Notes under the pieces: model-generated
Seen by the model: the letters and a program-made list of their open reading frames with translations, nothing else
The model's database searches: none
What the model was told of the DNA's origin: nothing
Source of the DNA: CAZHGD01 sp964531735
GTDB lineage: Bacteria; Armatimonadota; UBA10988
Reading direction: 5' to 3'
Assembly: GCA_964531735.1 (NCBI GenBank)
Contig: CAZHGD010000167.1
Location: 1-16,273, forward strand
DNA: 16,273 nucleotides
Position numbers and translations under genes: made by a program
Shown here: positions 6,907 through 15,058 of the stretch, piece after piece
Layout of the letters: each line of letters starts with the position of its first letter
Numbering within the stretch: position 1 is the first letter of the stretch

Positions 6907-7228
6907 AATGACCTTTCCGTGGGCGCCTGAGCCGCTGCGACACCGGGCGATCGAAGGCATCCACTCAATGAGCGCAGAGTCTATCACAGCCAGTCAATGG
7001 AGACTGGTCCGGCAGCCGTGCGGAACGCTACCGCCGCGTGACATACGCGTTCTTCACGGGCCGCCCCGCCCCGCTGAGGAGTGGCCGGAATCGTGCTTCA
7101 TCGGCACCCCGCGCCGACGCCGCCCGCGGTTGCCCGGCGACGACCGGCTTGCTGTGGCGTAGCGTTGGGTATGGCAATGGTGAACAGCCGTCACGGCCCA
7201 CCGCGTCGTTGAGCCGCGGGGCACGCGC
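6907..7228. other. Divergent promoter region
   Basis: This 322-bp gap separates the minus-strand lipoprotein operon from the plus-strand pseudopilin-like gene, so both promoters should lie here. On the minus strand TGATAGACT (6986-6978) fits an extended -10 (TGnTAnnnT) about 72 bases before the lipoprotein start, but no good -35 accompanies it. I see no repeat, hairpin or small gene that I could support. Confidence 0.4.
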
Positions 7229-7906
7229 ATGTCATCCTGCACTTTTCCGCTGCGCCGCCGGCCGATGGTGCGTGGCCATGGAGTCGTCATGGCCGCGGCG
7301 TTGGTCGTGATCGTGGCCGCGGTGCTGTTCCCTGTCTTCGCCAAGGCACACTCGCCGTGCCGCGAGCCGACTTGCCCGTCCAACCTGAAGCAGCTCGGCT
7401 TCGCCATGCACCAGTACGCTGAGGACTGGGATGACCGCTTCCCGCCACTGCTGACCAACGGGGCTCGCGCCGACGGGCGACCGGAGCCGCGTACGCCGTG
7501 GATGGCCACGTTGCGGCCATACCTCAAGAACCGCGAGGTCCTGAACTGCCTTCAGGCCAGGCACCAGGCGGTCGACGAGTACGACGTCAACGTCGGCTAC
7601 GGGGCCAACCGGCACCTCCTTGGCAGTCAGCCGGCGGCCACCGTTCAGGGGGTGCGTCGCCCGGCCGAGACGTTGTTGGTGGCCGACAGCGCCGGGCTGG
7701 AGTCGTCGTTTGCGTTGTCGCACGGCGGCGATCAGGTGGGCTTGGTGCCGGGGTCGTGGATCGACGCGCGCCACAGCGACGGTGCCAATCTGCTGTTCTG
7801 CGACGGGCACGTCAAGTGGCTGCGCGAGAATCCGGCCTGGTCGGGTCGGCCGGCCGCCTCAGGCTCGAACAGCCGCTTCTACTGGTACCCTGACGCCAGC
7901 CGGTAG
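7229..7906 (+). CDS. Pseudopilin-like H-X9-DG protein lacking a prepilin cleavage motif
   Basis: This 225-residue protein has one N-terminal hydrophobic helix (about 18-37) ending in LFPVFAKA. It is followed by CPSNLKQLGFAMHQYAEDWD (49-68), and the C-terminal half has His182, nine residues, then Asp192-Gly193 in RHSDGANLLFCDGHVKWL. That is the layout of the large DUF1559 / type II secretion pseudopilin-like families. These proteins normally begin with a G-F-T-L-I-E type cleavage site. Here the N-terminus is MSSCTFPLRRRPMVRGHG and no Glu follows, so the protein may be a plain membrane anchor. The ATG at 7229 follows GCGGGGC; a later ATG at 7265 is possible. It diverges from the lipoprotein operon and faces a remnant of a similar gene. 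The function of the family is unproven, and export or surface assembly is inferred. Confidence 0.8.
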   Translation: MSSCTFPLRRRPMVRGHGVVMAAALVVIVAAVLFPVFAKAHSPCREPTCPSNLKQLGFAMHQYAEDWDDRFPPLLTNGARADGRPEPRTPWMATLRPYLKNREVLNCLQARHQAVDEYDVNVGYGANRHLLGSQPAATVQGVRRPAETLLVADSAGLESSFALSHGGDQVGLVPGSWIDARHSDGANLLFCDGHVKWLRENPAWSGRPAASGSNSRFYWYPDASR

Positions 7907-7920
7907 CGTGGCCCGCCGCG

Positions 7921-8067
7921 CTACTCCCACTGCCAGCCGTACAGGTTGGGCAAGTCGCTGTGCCAGGCCACGTGACCGTCGAAGTTGCCGAAGCGGTGGC
8001 AGGGACTCGACGTACTTGAAGTGCCGGCCCGGCTGCCTGATGGCGGCGAGCAACAGGCCGCGCGCCC
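7921..8067 (-). pseudogene. Remnant of a second H-X9-DG type protein (C-terminal fragment)
   Basis: The minus strand just before a stop at 7921-7923 reads FGNFDGHVAWHSDLPNLYGW, then QWE. This is strongly like the C-terminal tail of DUF1559 / pseudopilin-like proteins, where DGHV is followed by a hydrophobic or aromatic end. Upstream, a different frame carries LLAAIRQPGRHFKYVESLP, so a frameshift near 8000 appears to break the gene. The fragment stops at the edge of the inverted-repeat element at 8070, with no start codon or signal anchor. It converges on the intact gene at 7229-7906, whose stop is 14 bp away. The reading is by eye and short, so confidence is moderate. Confidence 0.4.
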
Positions 8068-8069
8068 CA

Positions 8070-8327
8070 AAACCAGGGACGTCACCCCGATAAGCCGTCC
8101 GCCGCCCGCATCCGATCGGCTCGCGCCGCCGCCTTGCCCAGCGTGTCGAGCAACTGCCACGCCACGCTGGTGCTGCTCACGCCCGAGAACGCCAGCCGCT
8201 GCGCTGACCGCCACCTGCGCTCCCAACCGGCCCGTCCGCGTTGTAGCCCATGCCGCAACGCGGGGCAAGGCCGGGCGCAGGCGCGGTCGGTGGGTTCGCT
8301 GCCATGTTGGGATGACGTCCCTGGTTT
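8070..8327. repeat. 258-bp element with 19-bp inverted terminal repeats
   Basis: The left end is AAACCAGGGACGTCACCCC (8070-8088). The right end (8309-8327) is its reverse complement with one mismatch, and 15 bases at the outer ends are identical. The interior codes for nothing recognisable and holds a copy of the 17-bp dispersed repeat (8240-8256). The size and ends suit a miniature inverted-repeat element or a pair of REP-like half-palindromes. No clear target-site duplication is visible. GACGTCACCCC resembles the arm of the palindrome at 1-40. Confidence 0.55.
8240..8256. repeat. Dispersed 17-bp repeat, copy 2
   Basis: GTTGTAGCCCATGCCGC is identical to 3681-3697 and lies inside the inverted-repeat element at 8070-8327. 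The sequence to its right is related to that at 3698-3735 but diverged. Confidence 0.6.
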
Positions 8328-8352
8328 CTGTCCCTAGTTTCTTCGCGGGCGG

Positions 8353-9453
8353 TCAGCAGCGGCGAGCGAAGACCATGGTGAAGGTGGTGGACTCTGCAGT
8401 GCTGGAGACAGAGAGCTTGCCGTTGCAGAGCTCGACGAGCGTGATGCACCGGTACATGCCGGGGCGCGTGCTTCGCAACGACGCTCTGAGCACCGGGTCG
8501 CTGATGCCGGCAACCTGGTCGTCCGGGAGCTGCGGCCCGTTGTCGGTGATGCGAAGCTCGATCGTCTTCGGGCCGCACTTGCACTCGAACTTCACCCGGC
8601 CGTTGGCGTCTCGCCCACTGGCCGAAGTGGCGGCCCGCAGGCCGAGGTAGACGATCACCTGGCAGAGCGGGGGCTTGGCCAACAGGTCCGATATGTCGCA
8701 GCCGCTGCCGCCATCGTACCGAATGCCGTACTGGCGACAGATGGTCTCAATGACGCGACTGGCTGCCTGCACAATCTCGGACACCGAAGCGGTATTCGCC
8801 GTCGTTGCCGGTTGCTCCGCCTCGGCCACGGCGGCCGCCGGTCGGAAGTCAGCGACCATTGGCCGGGCCACTTCATCGATGGCGGTGAAGATGGTCTGAA
8901 TGCCGGCTGCGTCGTCCAGTCCGCGCTGCACGAAGTCGAGGATGGTCGAGAGCCGCGAGCCGAAGTCGAACAGCATCTGGTCGCGGAAGGCCGTCTGGCG
9001 CCCATAGTGCTCGCGCTCCTCCAGTGCGTGCTTGCGCTCCGCCGCGGCGCGAATGCGCTCGGGGAGGAGCTTGAAGCAGTCGGGATCCTCCTTGCAGACA
9101 TAGGAATACGCGCCCGCATGCATGGCCTTGGTGAGTCTGGCCGGGTCGCCACCATACACGGTTAGCATCACCGCCTGCGCGGTTCCGGTGATCTCACGCA
9201 TCCGCGTCACGGCGTAGTACCCGCACACATCGTCGTCACCCGCTGGATTGGGCATGACAATGTCGACGACGCAGACGTCGTAGTACGCCGGCCTGGCTTC
9301 AAGCGCGTCGGCGAACTCCACCACGCCCGCCACCCAGTCCGCCTCGATCGGCCGGGCGCCCTCAGGCACCGGCAGCGTGTTCAGGCGGTCGGCGATATCC
9401 TCTGCGCCTTCGTCGTCCACCACCAACACCCGAATCGGTCCATCGCTCGACAT
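8353..9453 (-). CDS. Response regulator receiver fused to a degenerate kinase-type ATPase domain
   Basis: This 366-residue protein begins with a receiver domain (about 6-130). The acidic pair is Asp13-Asp14 in VLVVDDE, the phosphoacceptor is Asp64 in CVVDIVMPNP, the conserved Thr is Thr98 in MLTVYG and the Lys is Lys121 in YVCKED. No DNA-binding domain follows. After a helical stretch (about 130-200, FRDQMLFDFGSRLSTILDF) without a usable His comes a fold like HATPase_c (about 225-362). It has RITDNGPQLP at 301-310 matching the G1 box with Asp304. The N-box Asn is replaced (YLGLRAATSAS) and the glycine-rich lid is lost (GMYRCITLVELCNG), so catalysis is unlikely. AGGAGG at 9459-9464 lies five bases before the ATG at 9453. 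The gene follows the sensor kinase by 34 bp and is presumably its partner. Output may be protein binding; this is inferred. Confidence 0.85.
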   Translation of the reverse strand: MSSDGPIRVLVVDDEGAEDIADRLNTLPVPEGARPIEADWVAGVVEFADALEARPAYYDVCVVDIVMPNPAGDDDVCGYYAVTRMREITGTAQAVMLTVYGGDPARLTKAMHAGAYSYVCKEDPDCFKLLPERIRAAAERKHALEEREHYGRQTAFRDQMLFDFGSRLSTILDFVQRGLDDAAGIQTIFTAIDEVARPMVADFRPAAAVAEAEQPATTANTASVSEIVQAASRVIETICRQYGIRYDGGSGCDISDLLAKPPLCQVIVYLGLRAATSASGRDANGRVKFECKCGPKTIELRITDNGPQLPDDQVAGISDPVLRASLRSTRPGMYRCITLVELCNGKLSVSSTAESTTFTMVFARRC

Positions 9454-9458
9454 GACGT

Positions 9459-9464
9459 CCTCCT
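9459..9464 (-). promoter_or_regulatory. Consensus Shine-Dalgarno site setting the response regulator start
   Basis: On the minus strand AGGAGG is followed by five bases and the ATG at 9453. An in-frame GTG at 9474 lies upstream of this site, so translation from it would ignore the best ribosome binding sequence in the window. Confidence 0.85.
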
Positions 9465-9487
9465 TGCTCGACACTCAGCGGCGACCC

Positions 9488-12400
9488 TCAGGCAGCCGGG
9501 ATCCGGATGCGGAACCGGGCTCCCTCGCCATAGCATCCGTCTTCCCACACCTCGCAACCCATGACCGTGCAGATCTTGCGCACCACCGCCAGTCCCATGC
9601 CCGTCCCGCCGGCGCGCTTGGTGTAGTAGGGCTGGAAGATCCGCTCCTTCGCGTCGTCGGGCACGCCTGGCCCAGTATCGGACACCGTGAGAAGCCAATG
9701 TGCTCCGGTGATGTCGTCGGTCCGCCTGGGCCGTGCTTCGCCGGCGCCACACACGGACAAGGTGACACTGCCTCCCGCCGGCATCGCACGGTAGGCGTTG
9801 GCGATCAGTTCGACAATGGCATCGGCCAACAGTCTGGGGTCGATGAGCGCCCAGGCGCCCGCATCGCCGGTGACGTCCAGACGGTAGTCCTCGCCGTCCG
9901 CGCCAGCCTCGGCGACGGCGGCCCGCACGGCCTCGACCAGGTCCACCCTCGCGGGCTGCGGTTGCACCAGGCGGAACAACTGCTGAACGGCGTTGACGCC
10001 CTCGATGGCGCGGTCGGCGTGGTTCAGGCACCGGTCGATGCGCTGAAGAGCCTTCTCCCGGTCCCAGCCACCGACCGCCGGCGGCAGCGTGTCACGCAAC
10101 GTCGCGAGGTTAGTCTTGATGAAGCAGAGGGGATTGGTGATGCGGTGGCCTGTCCGGCTGGCCGCGTACTGGTAGGCTTCGGTGGCCGCCTCGGCTCTGG
10201 CTGCGGCCGCGAGTTGGAGGACGCCCGCCGCCGAAAACAGCACCGGCTGCAGACGACGGACGGTCGAGTTGCTGAACGCGTGTTCTGTCTCGTTGCCAAG
10301 GACCAGCACCCCGAGCAGCCGGCCAGCTTGCTCCAACCGCACGCCGAGCAGTGACAGCGCCCCGGGCCAGCATGCCGAAGCGTCTTGGCCATTGAGAATG
10401 GTCGCGCGGCCTTTGCGCACGAGCGCTGCCGCGAAAGCCGATGACAGGTCGAACGCGCACGGCGCGCAGGAGGACGCCACCGGCCGGAGCAGCCCTCCTG
10501 CCAGATCGAGCTCCGCGACTAGACCTCGGTCGGCGTTGGCAATGCGTATTGCCGGCGCTAGGACCTCGCGCAGTTGCTCTGTGGGCGTGCCGGCGCCAGC
10601 CATGGCCATTGTCGCGTCGTGAATCGAACGCCAGTCGTCCGCTCGCCGCCGGGCCTCCGCCAAAGCACGGATCTGCCGTATAGACCGTGACGCCCGCCTC
10701 GCCAGGCCTCGCAGTGTCCATTGCTCCGAGTCGGTCAAGCTGTCGACGCCTCGCTTGAGCGCGTAGAGTATGCCCAGTACCTTCTTGCCGGGCGACAGCA
10801 GCGGAACCATGTAGATCGTGCGGTAGTCGCCGTAGTGCTCGCAAGGCGGCACACCGTAAGGATCGGACAGATAGCCCCAGTCATAGTGCCGCCACGCGTC
10901 CGGTACCAGAATCGGTTCTCCGGTTGATATCACGTCGCAGTTGAAGTGCCGGCTGGCCGTGTCAACTACTCGCGGCTGGTCGGGGCGGCCCCCGAAGCGG
11001 GCCCGCAGGACCAAGTCGTCCTGGTTCCTGCCCAGCAGCCGTATCTGCGCCGCCCTACAGCCCGTCAAGCGGACCGCCTGACGCAGTAGTTGCTCAAGCA
11101 CCAACTGCTCGTCGTTCAGCCGGTCGATTGCCGCATCGGCCGCGAGCAGCGCCTCGGTGCCCTTCAGCCTCTCAGCGAGATCCTGGCGGCCCTGCTCGCG
11201 CTCAAACGCCTCGCTGATCAGATCGGCCACCTTGGCCAGCAGTTGCTCGTCTTGCGGAGTGAAGAAGCGGTGTGAGCCCGTGTCCACCACCCGCAGCACC
11301 CCGACTACTTGCCCCTCGCAGCAGACCGGCTGGGCCAGGAACGGTGGCTGGGCAATGGCATTCATCTCGACCACCACGCCGGCATGAGTTGGGGCACGCT
11401 CGCCGCGCTTGAGCGGCACACGGGCGAGTTCCGCTTCGTCGCAAGCGTCACGGACCCGCAGCGCACGCCCGTACCGCCCCACCCAGCCCGTCAGGCCCTG
11501 GCCTCGTTTGTATTCGGCGTGTTCGCCCAGAGACAGCTCATGCGAGCCCGTCGTCGCTTCCAGAACGAACCTTTTGCGGCGCCGATCCCACAGGAACACC
11601 GAACACGCCAGCGTGCCCACCAGCCGTGCAGCCTCGCGCACGACCTCGGCCAGGACCTCGCGCGTCTCCGAGGCGCTGTACAGGCACTGCTCGATACGGC
11701 CCAGCGCGCCCGTGGCGAACAGATCGAGGTTCTCCATGGCCAAGGCGGCCGCGTCGGCGAGACGCTCCACCAGCCACTGGTGCTCGCTTGTGAAGGCACC
11801 GACGACACTGCTGTCGACGCTGATCACGCCGCGTACCTGACCCGCGGACAGGATAGGCGCACTGACATGGCCGCGCACGTCATCGAAGAGCGTGAAGTGC
11901 GACTCGCACGAACGCACGTCGTCCAGCCGCCAGGGCTCCTTCGTGGACGCGACGACGCCGCCGATACCGTCACGCCCAATCCGGTAGCGCTTCTTCGTCC
12001 GCTCTGGTGTCCAGCCCTGGCCCTGCCAGGCCGCGAAGTACAACTCGTCGCCATCAACCAGGCGGACGCTGCTCCGCTCGACTCCCGGGAGCGCCAATGC
12101 CTTCTGGGCCACCGCGCGCTGGAGACGCTCTCGCCGTTCGCCGAAGTCATCGCTGGATCGCAGGATGCCGTTGAGTTCCAGGGCGGTCGATGCCTCGAAC
12201 AGCTCGGAGTTCTCCACCATTACGCCGATGTGCTGGCCGAGGATCTCGCCCACCCGCTCATCCTCGTCCGTGAACGGCAGTTGCTGCCCAGCGCTGTCGT
12301 AGCGGTTGTGCAACGCGAGCACGCCGACGGCGCGCGGGCCTGTTGCTTCAGGCTCCTCGTCGGTGCTGCCCAGGGCGGTGTCGGCCTCGCCTTGGCGTCG

Positions 12401-14839
12401 CACAAGCGGAACGAGCATGACATGCTCGACAGCCTCGGACTCCAGACAGGCTTGCGTAGCCTCCTCGTACTTGCCCAGGTGGTGCGGCCTGCGCCGTATC
12501 TCGTCGATGGCGCCATGGATGGCCAGGCCGCTTTGGCCGACGGTTCCGGTCAGTCCCTCATTGGCGTCGTAGACGGCCACCCCGATCAGCTCCTCGGGGC
12601 CTTTGTAGGTGCTACGGAGGACAAACTGCCGCTTCTGGCGGTCCCACAAGTAGAGGAGAGCGTTCTCGCTGCCCAGCACATCGGACATCACGCGCGTCGC
12701 CACCCTCAGCATCTCGTCGCGCGTGAGTGCCTTCGACAGATCAATGCCGGCGTTGTGCATCTTCGCAAGCACGGCATCGGTGGCCTCGACCTGGCGCGCA
12801 GCGTGGACCGCTACAGCCACCTGTTGCGCGGCGATGACCGCCAACTGCCGTTCGGCTGCGGTGAACGGCGTCGGCAGCGCTCCGGTTGCCGCCATGCGCT
12901 GGCTGAAGGTCAGCACGCCGATCGTTGCCGAACCCACCTGCAGAGGCAACGCCATGAAGGGGACACCGGGCCGAAGGTCGTCAACTCGGACCGTAGCCGC
13001 CGACTGACGCGCAGTCTGGTCGGCATCGTCCAGCACCAGCGCGTCACCCGACAGCGCCACCTGCCCGACGAGCCCTTGGCCCCAGGGACAGTCGGGCCCG
13101 GGAGTCAGCGGCTCCGGCATGCCGGTGGCATCGTGCACCCGCAGGACCTTCCCATCATGGCTGCGCAGCCAGATCGCCGCCCGCTCGACTGTCAGCGCCT
13201 GACATGCCTGCCGCAGATGCCACTGGAGGCGGAGCCGCAAGTCCTCGGTCCGCGCCAACTGCTTGGCTGCCTGGCCAATGGCGCTCAGACGCTGTTGGCC
13301 GCGCTGTGCCTCCTCGGCGTCCAGAACCTCGGCCAGGAAGTCTGCCGCGAGCCGCAGGCCCTTCTCGTCGCTGTAGGTGTACCAGGGCTGGGTGCGCGCC
13401 AAGGTGGGCGCCGCGAGTGACAGCCCAAGCAGGCCGTGCAGACGCTCGCCGCGCATGACGGGGGCGCAGAGGATGGCGCGCTGGCCCCCAGCCTCGGCGC
13501 CGTAGGCCTCCTTGTCCCAGTCGCCGCTCCAAGCCGGATGCTGGCAGGCCACGCGCGCTCGGACCGTCCGGCGTGTCGCGCCGACGTAGCCCACGATGCC
13601 CTGGCCCAGTGCGAAACAGGCCGTACCGCTCAGGCCGCTGTATGGCCCGTGGGCGGCCCCGAGAATGAGCCGTGCCGGATCCCCCGCCTGCAGCGACCAG
13701 TACTGGCACGAGACACTGCTCATCGCGCCGGCTATGTAGACGACCGCGTCGTCGAGGAACTGCCCCAGGTCGGGTGTCGCCGCCCGCATGCTGGCCAGCG
13801 TGTCGCGCAGAATGCGATGCTGCTCGCCGTCGAGCAGGCGAGCGTTGGCCATGGCGTGCGCCGCCTGCGCCGCGAACAGACTGAGGAGCTCCTCGTCCTC
13901 GGCGCCGAACGCCGCAACCTCGCCGTCGGCCGCGAGCAGGACGCCGAGCACCTTGCCGCTTTGCAGCAGAGGCACCGCCAGCACCGAGTGCAGCCCTTGG
14001 TGGTCGAGGGCAGACGAGACATCGGCCCAGGGCAGACGCGAGCCGTGCACATCGTCCAGCCGTAGCGCCCGGCCTGTGTCGTGGACCCAGGAGCAGCAAC
14101 GGGCCGCAACGGTGTGCCCGTCCGAGCGCGCGTCGGCCGCCGGAGCGATCTCCGGGATCACCTCACCGGTCGCCTCATCGACCATCCACAGCCCGGCCAC
14201 GTCACTGCCGACGACCTCCTGCGCCCGCTCCACCATCTCGGCGAGCAGCCCGCCCAGATCGCGCATCTGGCTGACCGCCGCCACGGCCTCCTGCAGGGCG
14301 TGTAGGCGTTCGGCCTTGAGTTGGGCTGCCAGGCCCTGCTCGAGCCCGTTAGCGAACAGCAGCAAGCCGGTCTTGAGTCGCTCCAGCCACTGGGTGTTGA
14401 CGACCCTGAGTTCGCGCACCGCGGCCACCAGGTCGTCGGTCAGTGGCGCGTGGATTACCGCCGCGAGTTGCGCGATCTCCTCGTCGGTAGGCTCGTGGTC
14501 CAGGAACTGCCCCGCATACGCGCCGGCAACGAGTCGCCCGTTGACGCGCACCGGAGCCACCACGTCGATGATCAGCCCTGCCCAGCAACGGTAGTCGAGC
14601 GGGCCCTTCGCTTCGTGGCAGTGCGCGGCGTCGCAGGACTGACACCGCTCGAGGTGTCGAGGGTGGATGTACTGTCGGCACAGTCGGCTCGGGTGGGTCT
14701 GTTCGGCCAGGAACCCACCCTCGCTGTCAATGACCGAGCACGAGACGCCCGTCATCTCTGCGAGCTTCTGCACCGACTCGCGTAGGAAGGCCCGCACTTC
14801 CTCCGAGAGCACCAGCGTCCGCGACCTGCTCATTGCCAT
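9488..14839 (-). CDS. Soluble sensor histidine kinase: PocR domain, about eight GAF domains, kinase core
   Basis: This 1783-residue protein has no membrane helix, so it senses in the cytoplasm. Residues 10-170 are a PocR-type ligand domain with Cys54, Cys66, Cys69, Cys74 and Cys85 plus WAGLIIDVVAPVRVNGRLVA; such domains detect small carbon compounds and may hold a metal. About eight GAF units follow (roughly 190-335, 355-510, 535-685, 700-880, 895-1040, 1055-1215, 1240-1390, 1410-1550). Each has a helix, a strand pair like SVFLWDRRRKRFVL, and a PL-GKVLGVL type strand. The kinase core has a probable phosphoacceptor His1565 in RTGHRITNPL, N-box Asn1681 in ELIANA, Asp1721 in DTGPG and GTGMGL at 1745-1750, so it should be active. 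The ATG at 14839 has GGTGAG a few bases upstream; the frame stays open to 15430 without protein-like sequence. The receiver gene follows by 34 bp. The ligand and exact GAF borders are uncertain. Confidence 0.9.
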   Translation of the reverse strand: MAMSRSRTLVLSEEVRAFLRESVQKLAEMTGVSCSVIDSEGGFLAEQTHPSRLCRQYIHPRHLERCQSCDAAHCHEAKGPLDYRCWAGLIIDVVAPVRVNGRLVAGAYAGQFLDHEPTDEEIAQLAAVIHAPLTDDLVAAVRELRVVNTQWLERLKTGLLLFANGLEQGLAAQLKAERLHALQEAVAAVSQMRDLGGLLAEMVERAQEVVGSDVAGLWMVDEATGEVIPEIAPAADARSDGHTVAARCCSWVHDTGRALRLDDVHGSRLPWADVSSALDHQGLHSVLAVPLLQSGKVLGVLLAADGEVAAFGAEDEELLSLFAAQAAHAMANARLLDGEQHRILRDTLASMRAATPDLGQFLDDAVVYIAGAMSSVSCQYWSLQAGDPARLILGAAHGPYSGLSGTACFALGQGIVGYVGATRRTVRARVACQHPAWSGDWDKEAYGAEAGGQRAILCAPVMRGERLHGLLGLSLAAPTLARTQPWYTYSDEKGLRLAADFLAEVLDAEEAQRGQQRLSAIGQAAKQLARTEDLRLRLQWHLRQACQALTVERAAIWLRSHDGKVLRVHDATGMPEPLTPGPDCPWGQGLVGQVALSGDALVLDDADQTARQSAATVRVDDLRPGVPFMALPLQVGSATIGVLTFSQRMAATGALPTPFTAAERQLAVIAAQQVAVAVHAARQVEATDAVLAKMHNAGIDLSKALTRDEMLRVATRVMSDVLGSENALLYLWDRQKRQFVLRSTYKGPEELIGVAVYDANEGLTGTVGQSGLAIHGAIDEIRRRPHHLGKYEEATQACLESEAVEHVMLVPLVRRQGEADTALGSTDEEPEATGPRAVGVLALHNRYDSAGQQLPFTDEDERVGEILGQHIGVMVENSELFEASTALELNGILRSSDDFGERRERLQRAVAQKALALPGVERSSVRLVDGDELYFAAWQGQGWTPERTKKRYRIGRDGIGGVVASTKEPWRLDDVRSCESHFTLFDDVRGHVSAPILSAGQVRGVISVDSSVVGAFTSEHQWLVERLADAAALAMENLDLFATGALGRIEQCLYSASETREVLAEVVREAARLVGTLACSVFLWDRRRKRFVLEATTGSHELSLGEHAEYKRGQGLTGWVGRYGRALRVRDACDEAELARVPLKRGERAPTHAGVVVEMNAIAQPPFLAQPVCCEGQVVGVLRVVDTGSHRFFTPQDEQLLAKVADLISEAFEREQGRQDLAERLKGTEALLAADAAIDRLNDEQLVLEQLLRQAVRLTGCRAAQIRLLGRNQDDLVLRARFGGRPDQPRVVDTASRHFNCDVISTGEPILVPDAWRHYDWGYLSDPYGVPPCEHYGDYRTIYMVPLLSPGKKVLGILYALKRGVDSLTDSEQWTLRGLARRASRSIRQIRALAEARRRADDWRSIHDATMAMAGAGTPTEQLREVLAPAIRIANADRGLVAELDLAGGLLRPVASSCAPCAFDLSSAFAAALVRKGRATILNGQDASACWPGALSLLGVRLEQAGRLLGVLVLGNETEHAFSNSTVRRLQPVLFSAAGVLQLAAAARAEAATEAYQYAASRTGHRITNPLCFIKTNLATLRDTLPPAVGGWDREKALQRIDRCLNHADRAIEGVNAVQQLFRLVQPQPARVDLVEAVRAAVAEAGADGEDYRLDVTGDAGAWALIDPRLLADAIVELIANAYRAMPAGGSVTLSVCGAGEARPRRTDDITGAHWLLTVSDTGPGVPDDAKERIFQPYYTKRAGGTGMGLAVVRKICTVMGCEVWEDGCYGEGARFRIRIPAA

Positions 14840-14956
14840 CTGCTCACCCCGCCGCAGCCTGCGCCAACCCCGTCTGGCGCACCGGTGCCCCGTTGCGCCG
14901 TGTTCGCCGTAGTTACCACGCGCTCCGCATGGCGTAGCCGCGCCCATTGGTGATGT

Positions 14957-14986
14957 AGCATACCGGATTTCGGTGGCACGTACCAA
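14957..14986 (-). promoter_or_regulatory. Candidate sigma70-type promoter for the kinase operon
   Basis: On the minus strand TTGGTA (14986-14981) is followed after 18 bases by TATGCT (14962-14957). Each hexamer matches four of six consensus bases. It would give a leader of about 110 bases before the kinase ATG. The match is modest for GC-rich DNA of an uncertain phylum. Confidence 0.3.
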
Positions 14987-15007
14987 GTTGTTTCTGTGGA
15001 GCCCCCG

Positions 15008-15032
15008 GTGCCGCTGGCAACTCATTGCCAGC
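15008..15032 (+). repeat. REP-like hairpin repeat, unit 1
   Basis: GTGCC is followed by the stem-loop GCTGGCAA-CTCA-TTGCCAGC (15013-15032), a perfect 8-bp stem with a four-base loop. An inverted relative lies at 15059-15083, with the same lead, stem length and loop type. Confidence 0.8.
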
Positions 15033-15058
15033 GTTCGGCCCGACAGCGCCGCTGCTGC

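Larger units (their letters stand above)
7907..8352. other. Spacer holding a gene remnant and a repeat element
   Basis: This gap between the pseudopilin-like gene and the response regulator gene contains the gene remnant (7921-8067), the inverted-repeat element (8070-8327) and a 13-bp tandem repeat with one mismatch (GTCCCTGGTTTCT at 8317-8329, GTCCCTAGTTTCT at 8330-8342). I found no intact gene. Any transcript leaving the response regulator gene on the minus strand would run into the right end of this element. Confidence 0.6.

Noticed and set aside
7904..7925. Possible terminator GTAGCG ... CGCTAC after the pseudopilin-like gene
   Set aside because: The stem is only six pairs with a ten-base loop, there is no T-run, and it overlaps the two stop codons by chance of shared TAG/CTA bases.
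7921..8268. Minus-strand open frame of 115 codons as a complete gene
   Set aside because: Only its last 23 or so residues look like protein. The first part reads through the inverted-repeat element.
11309..13420. 703-codon open frame on the plus strand
   Set aside because: It lies wholly antisense to the sensor kinase, whose GAF and kinase motifs are unmistakable. Its product is rich in Arg, His, Gln and Pro with no motif. High GC content keeps such frames open.
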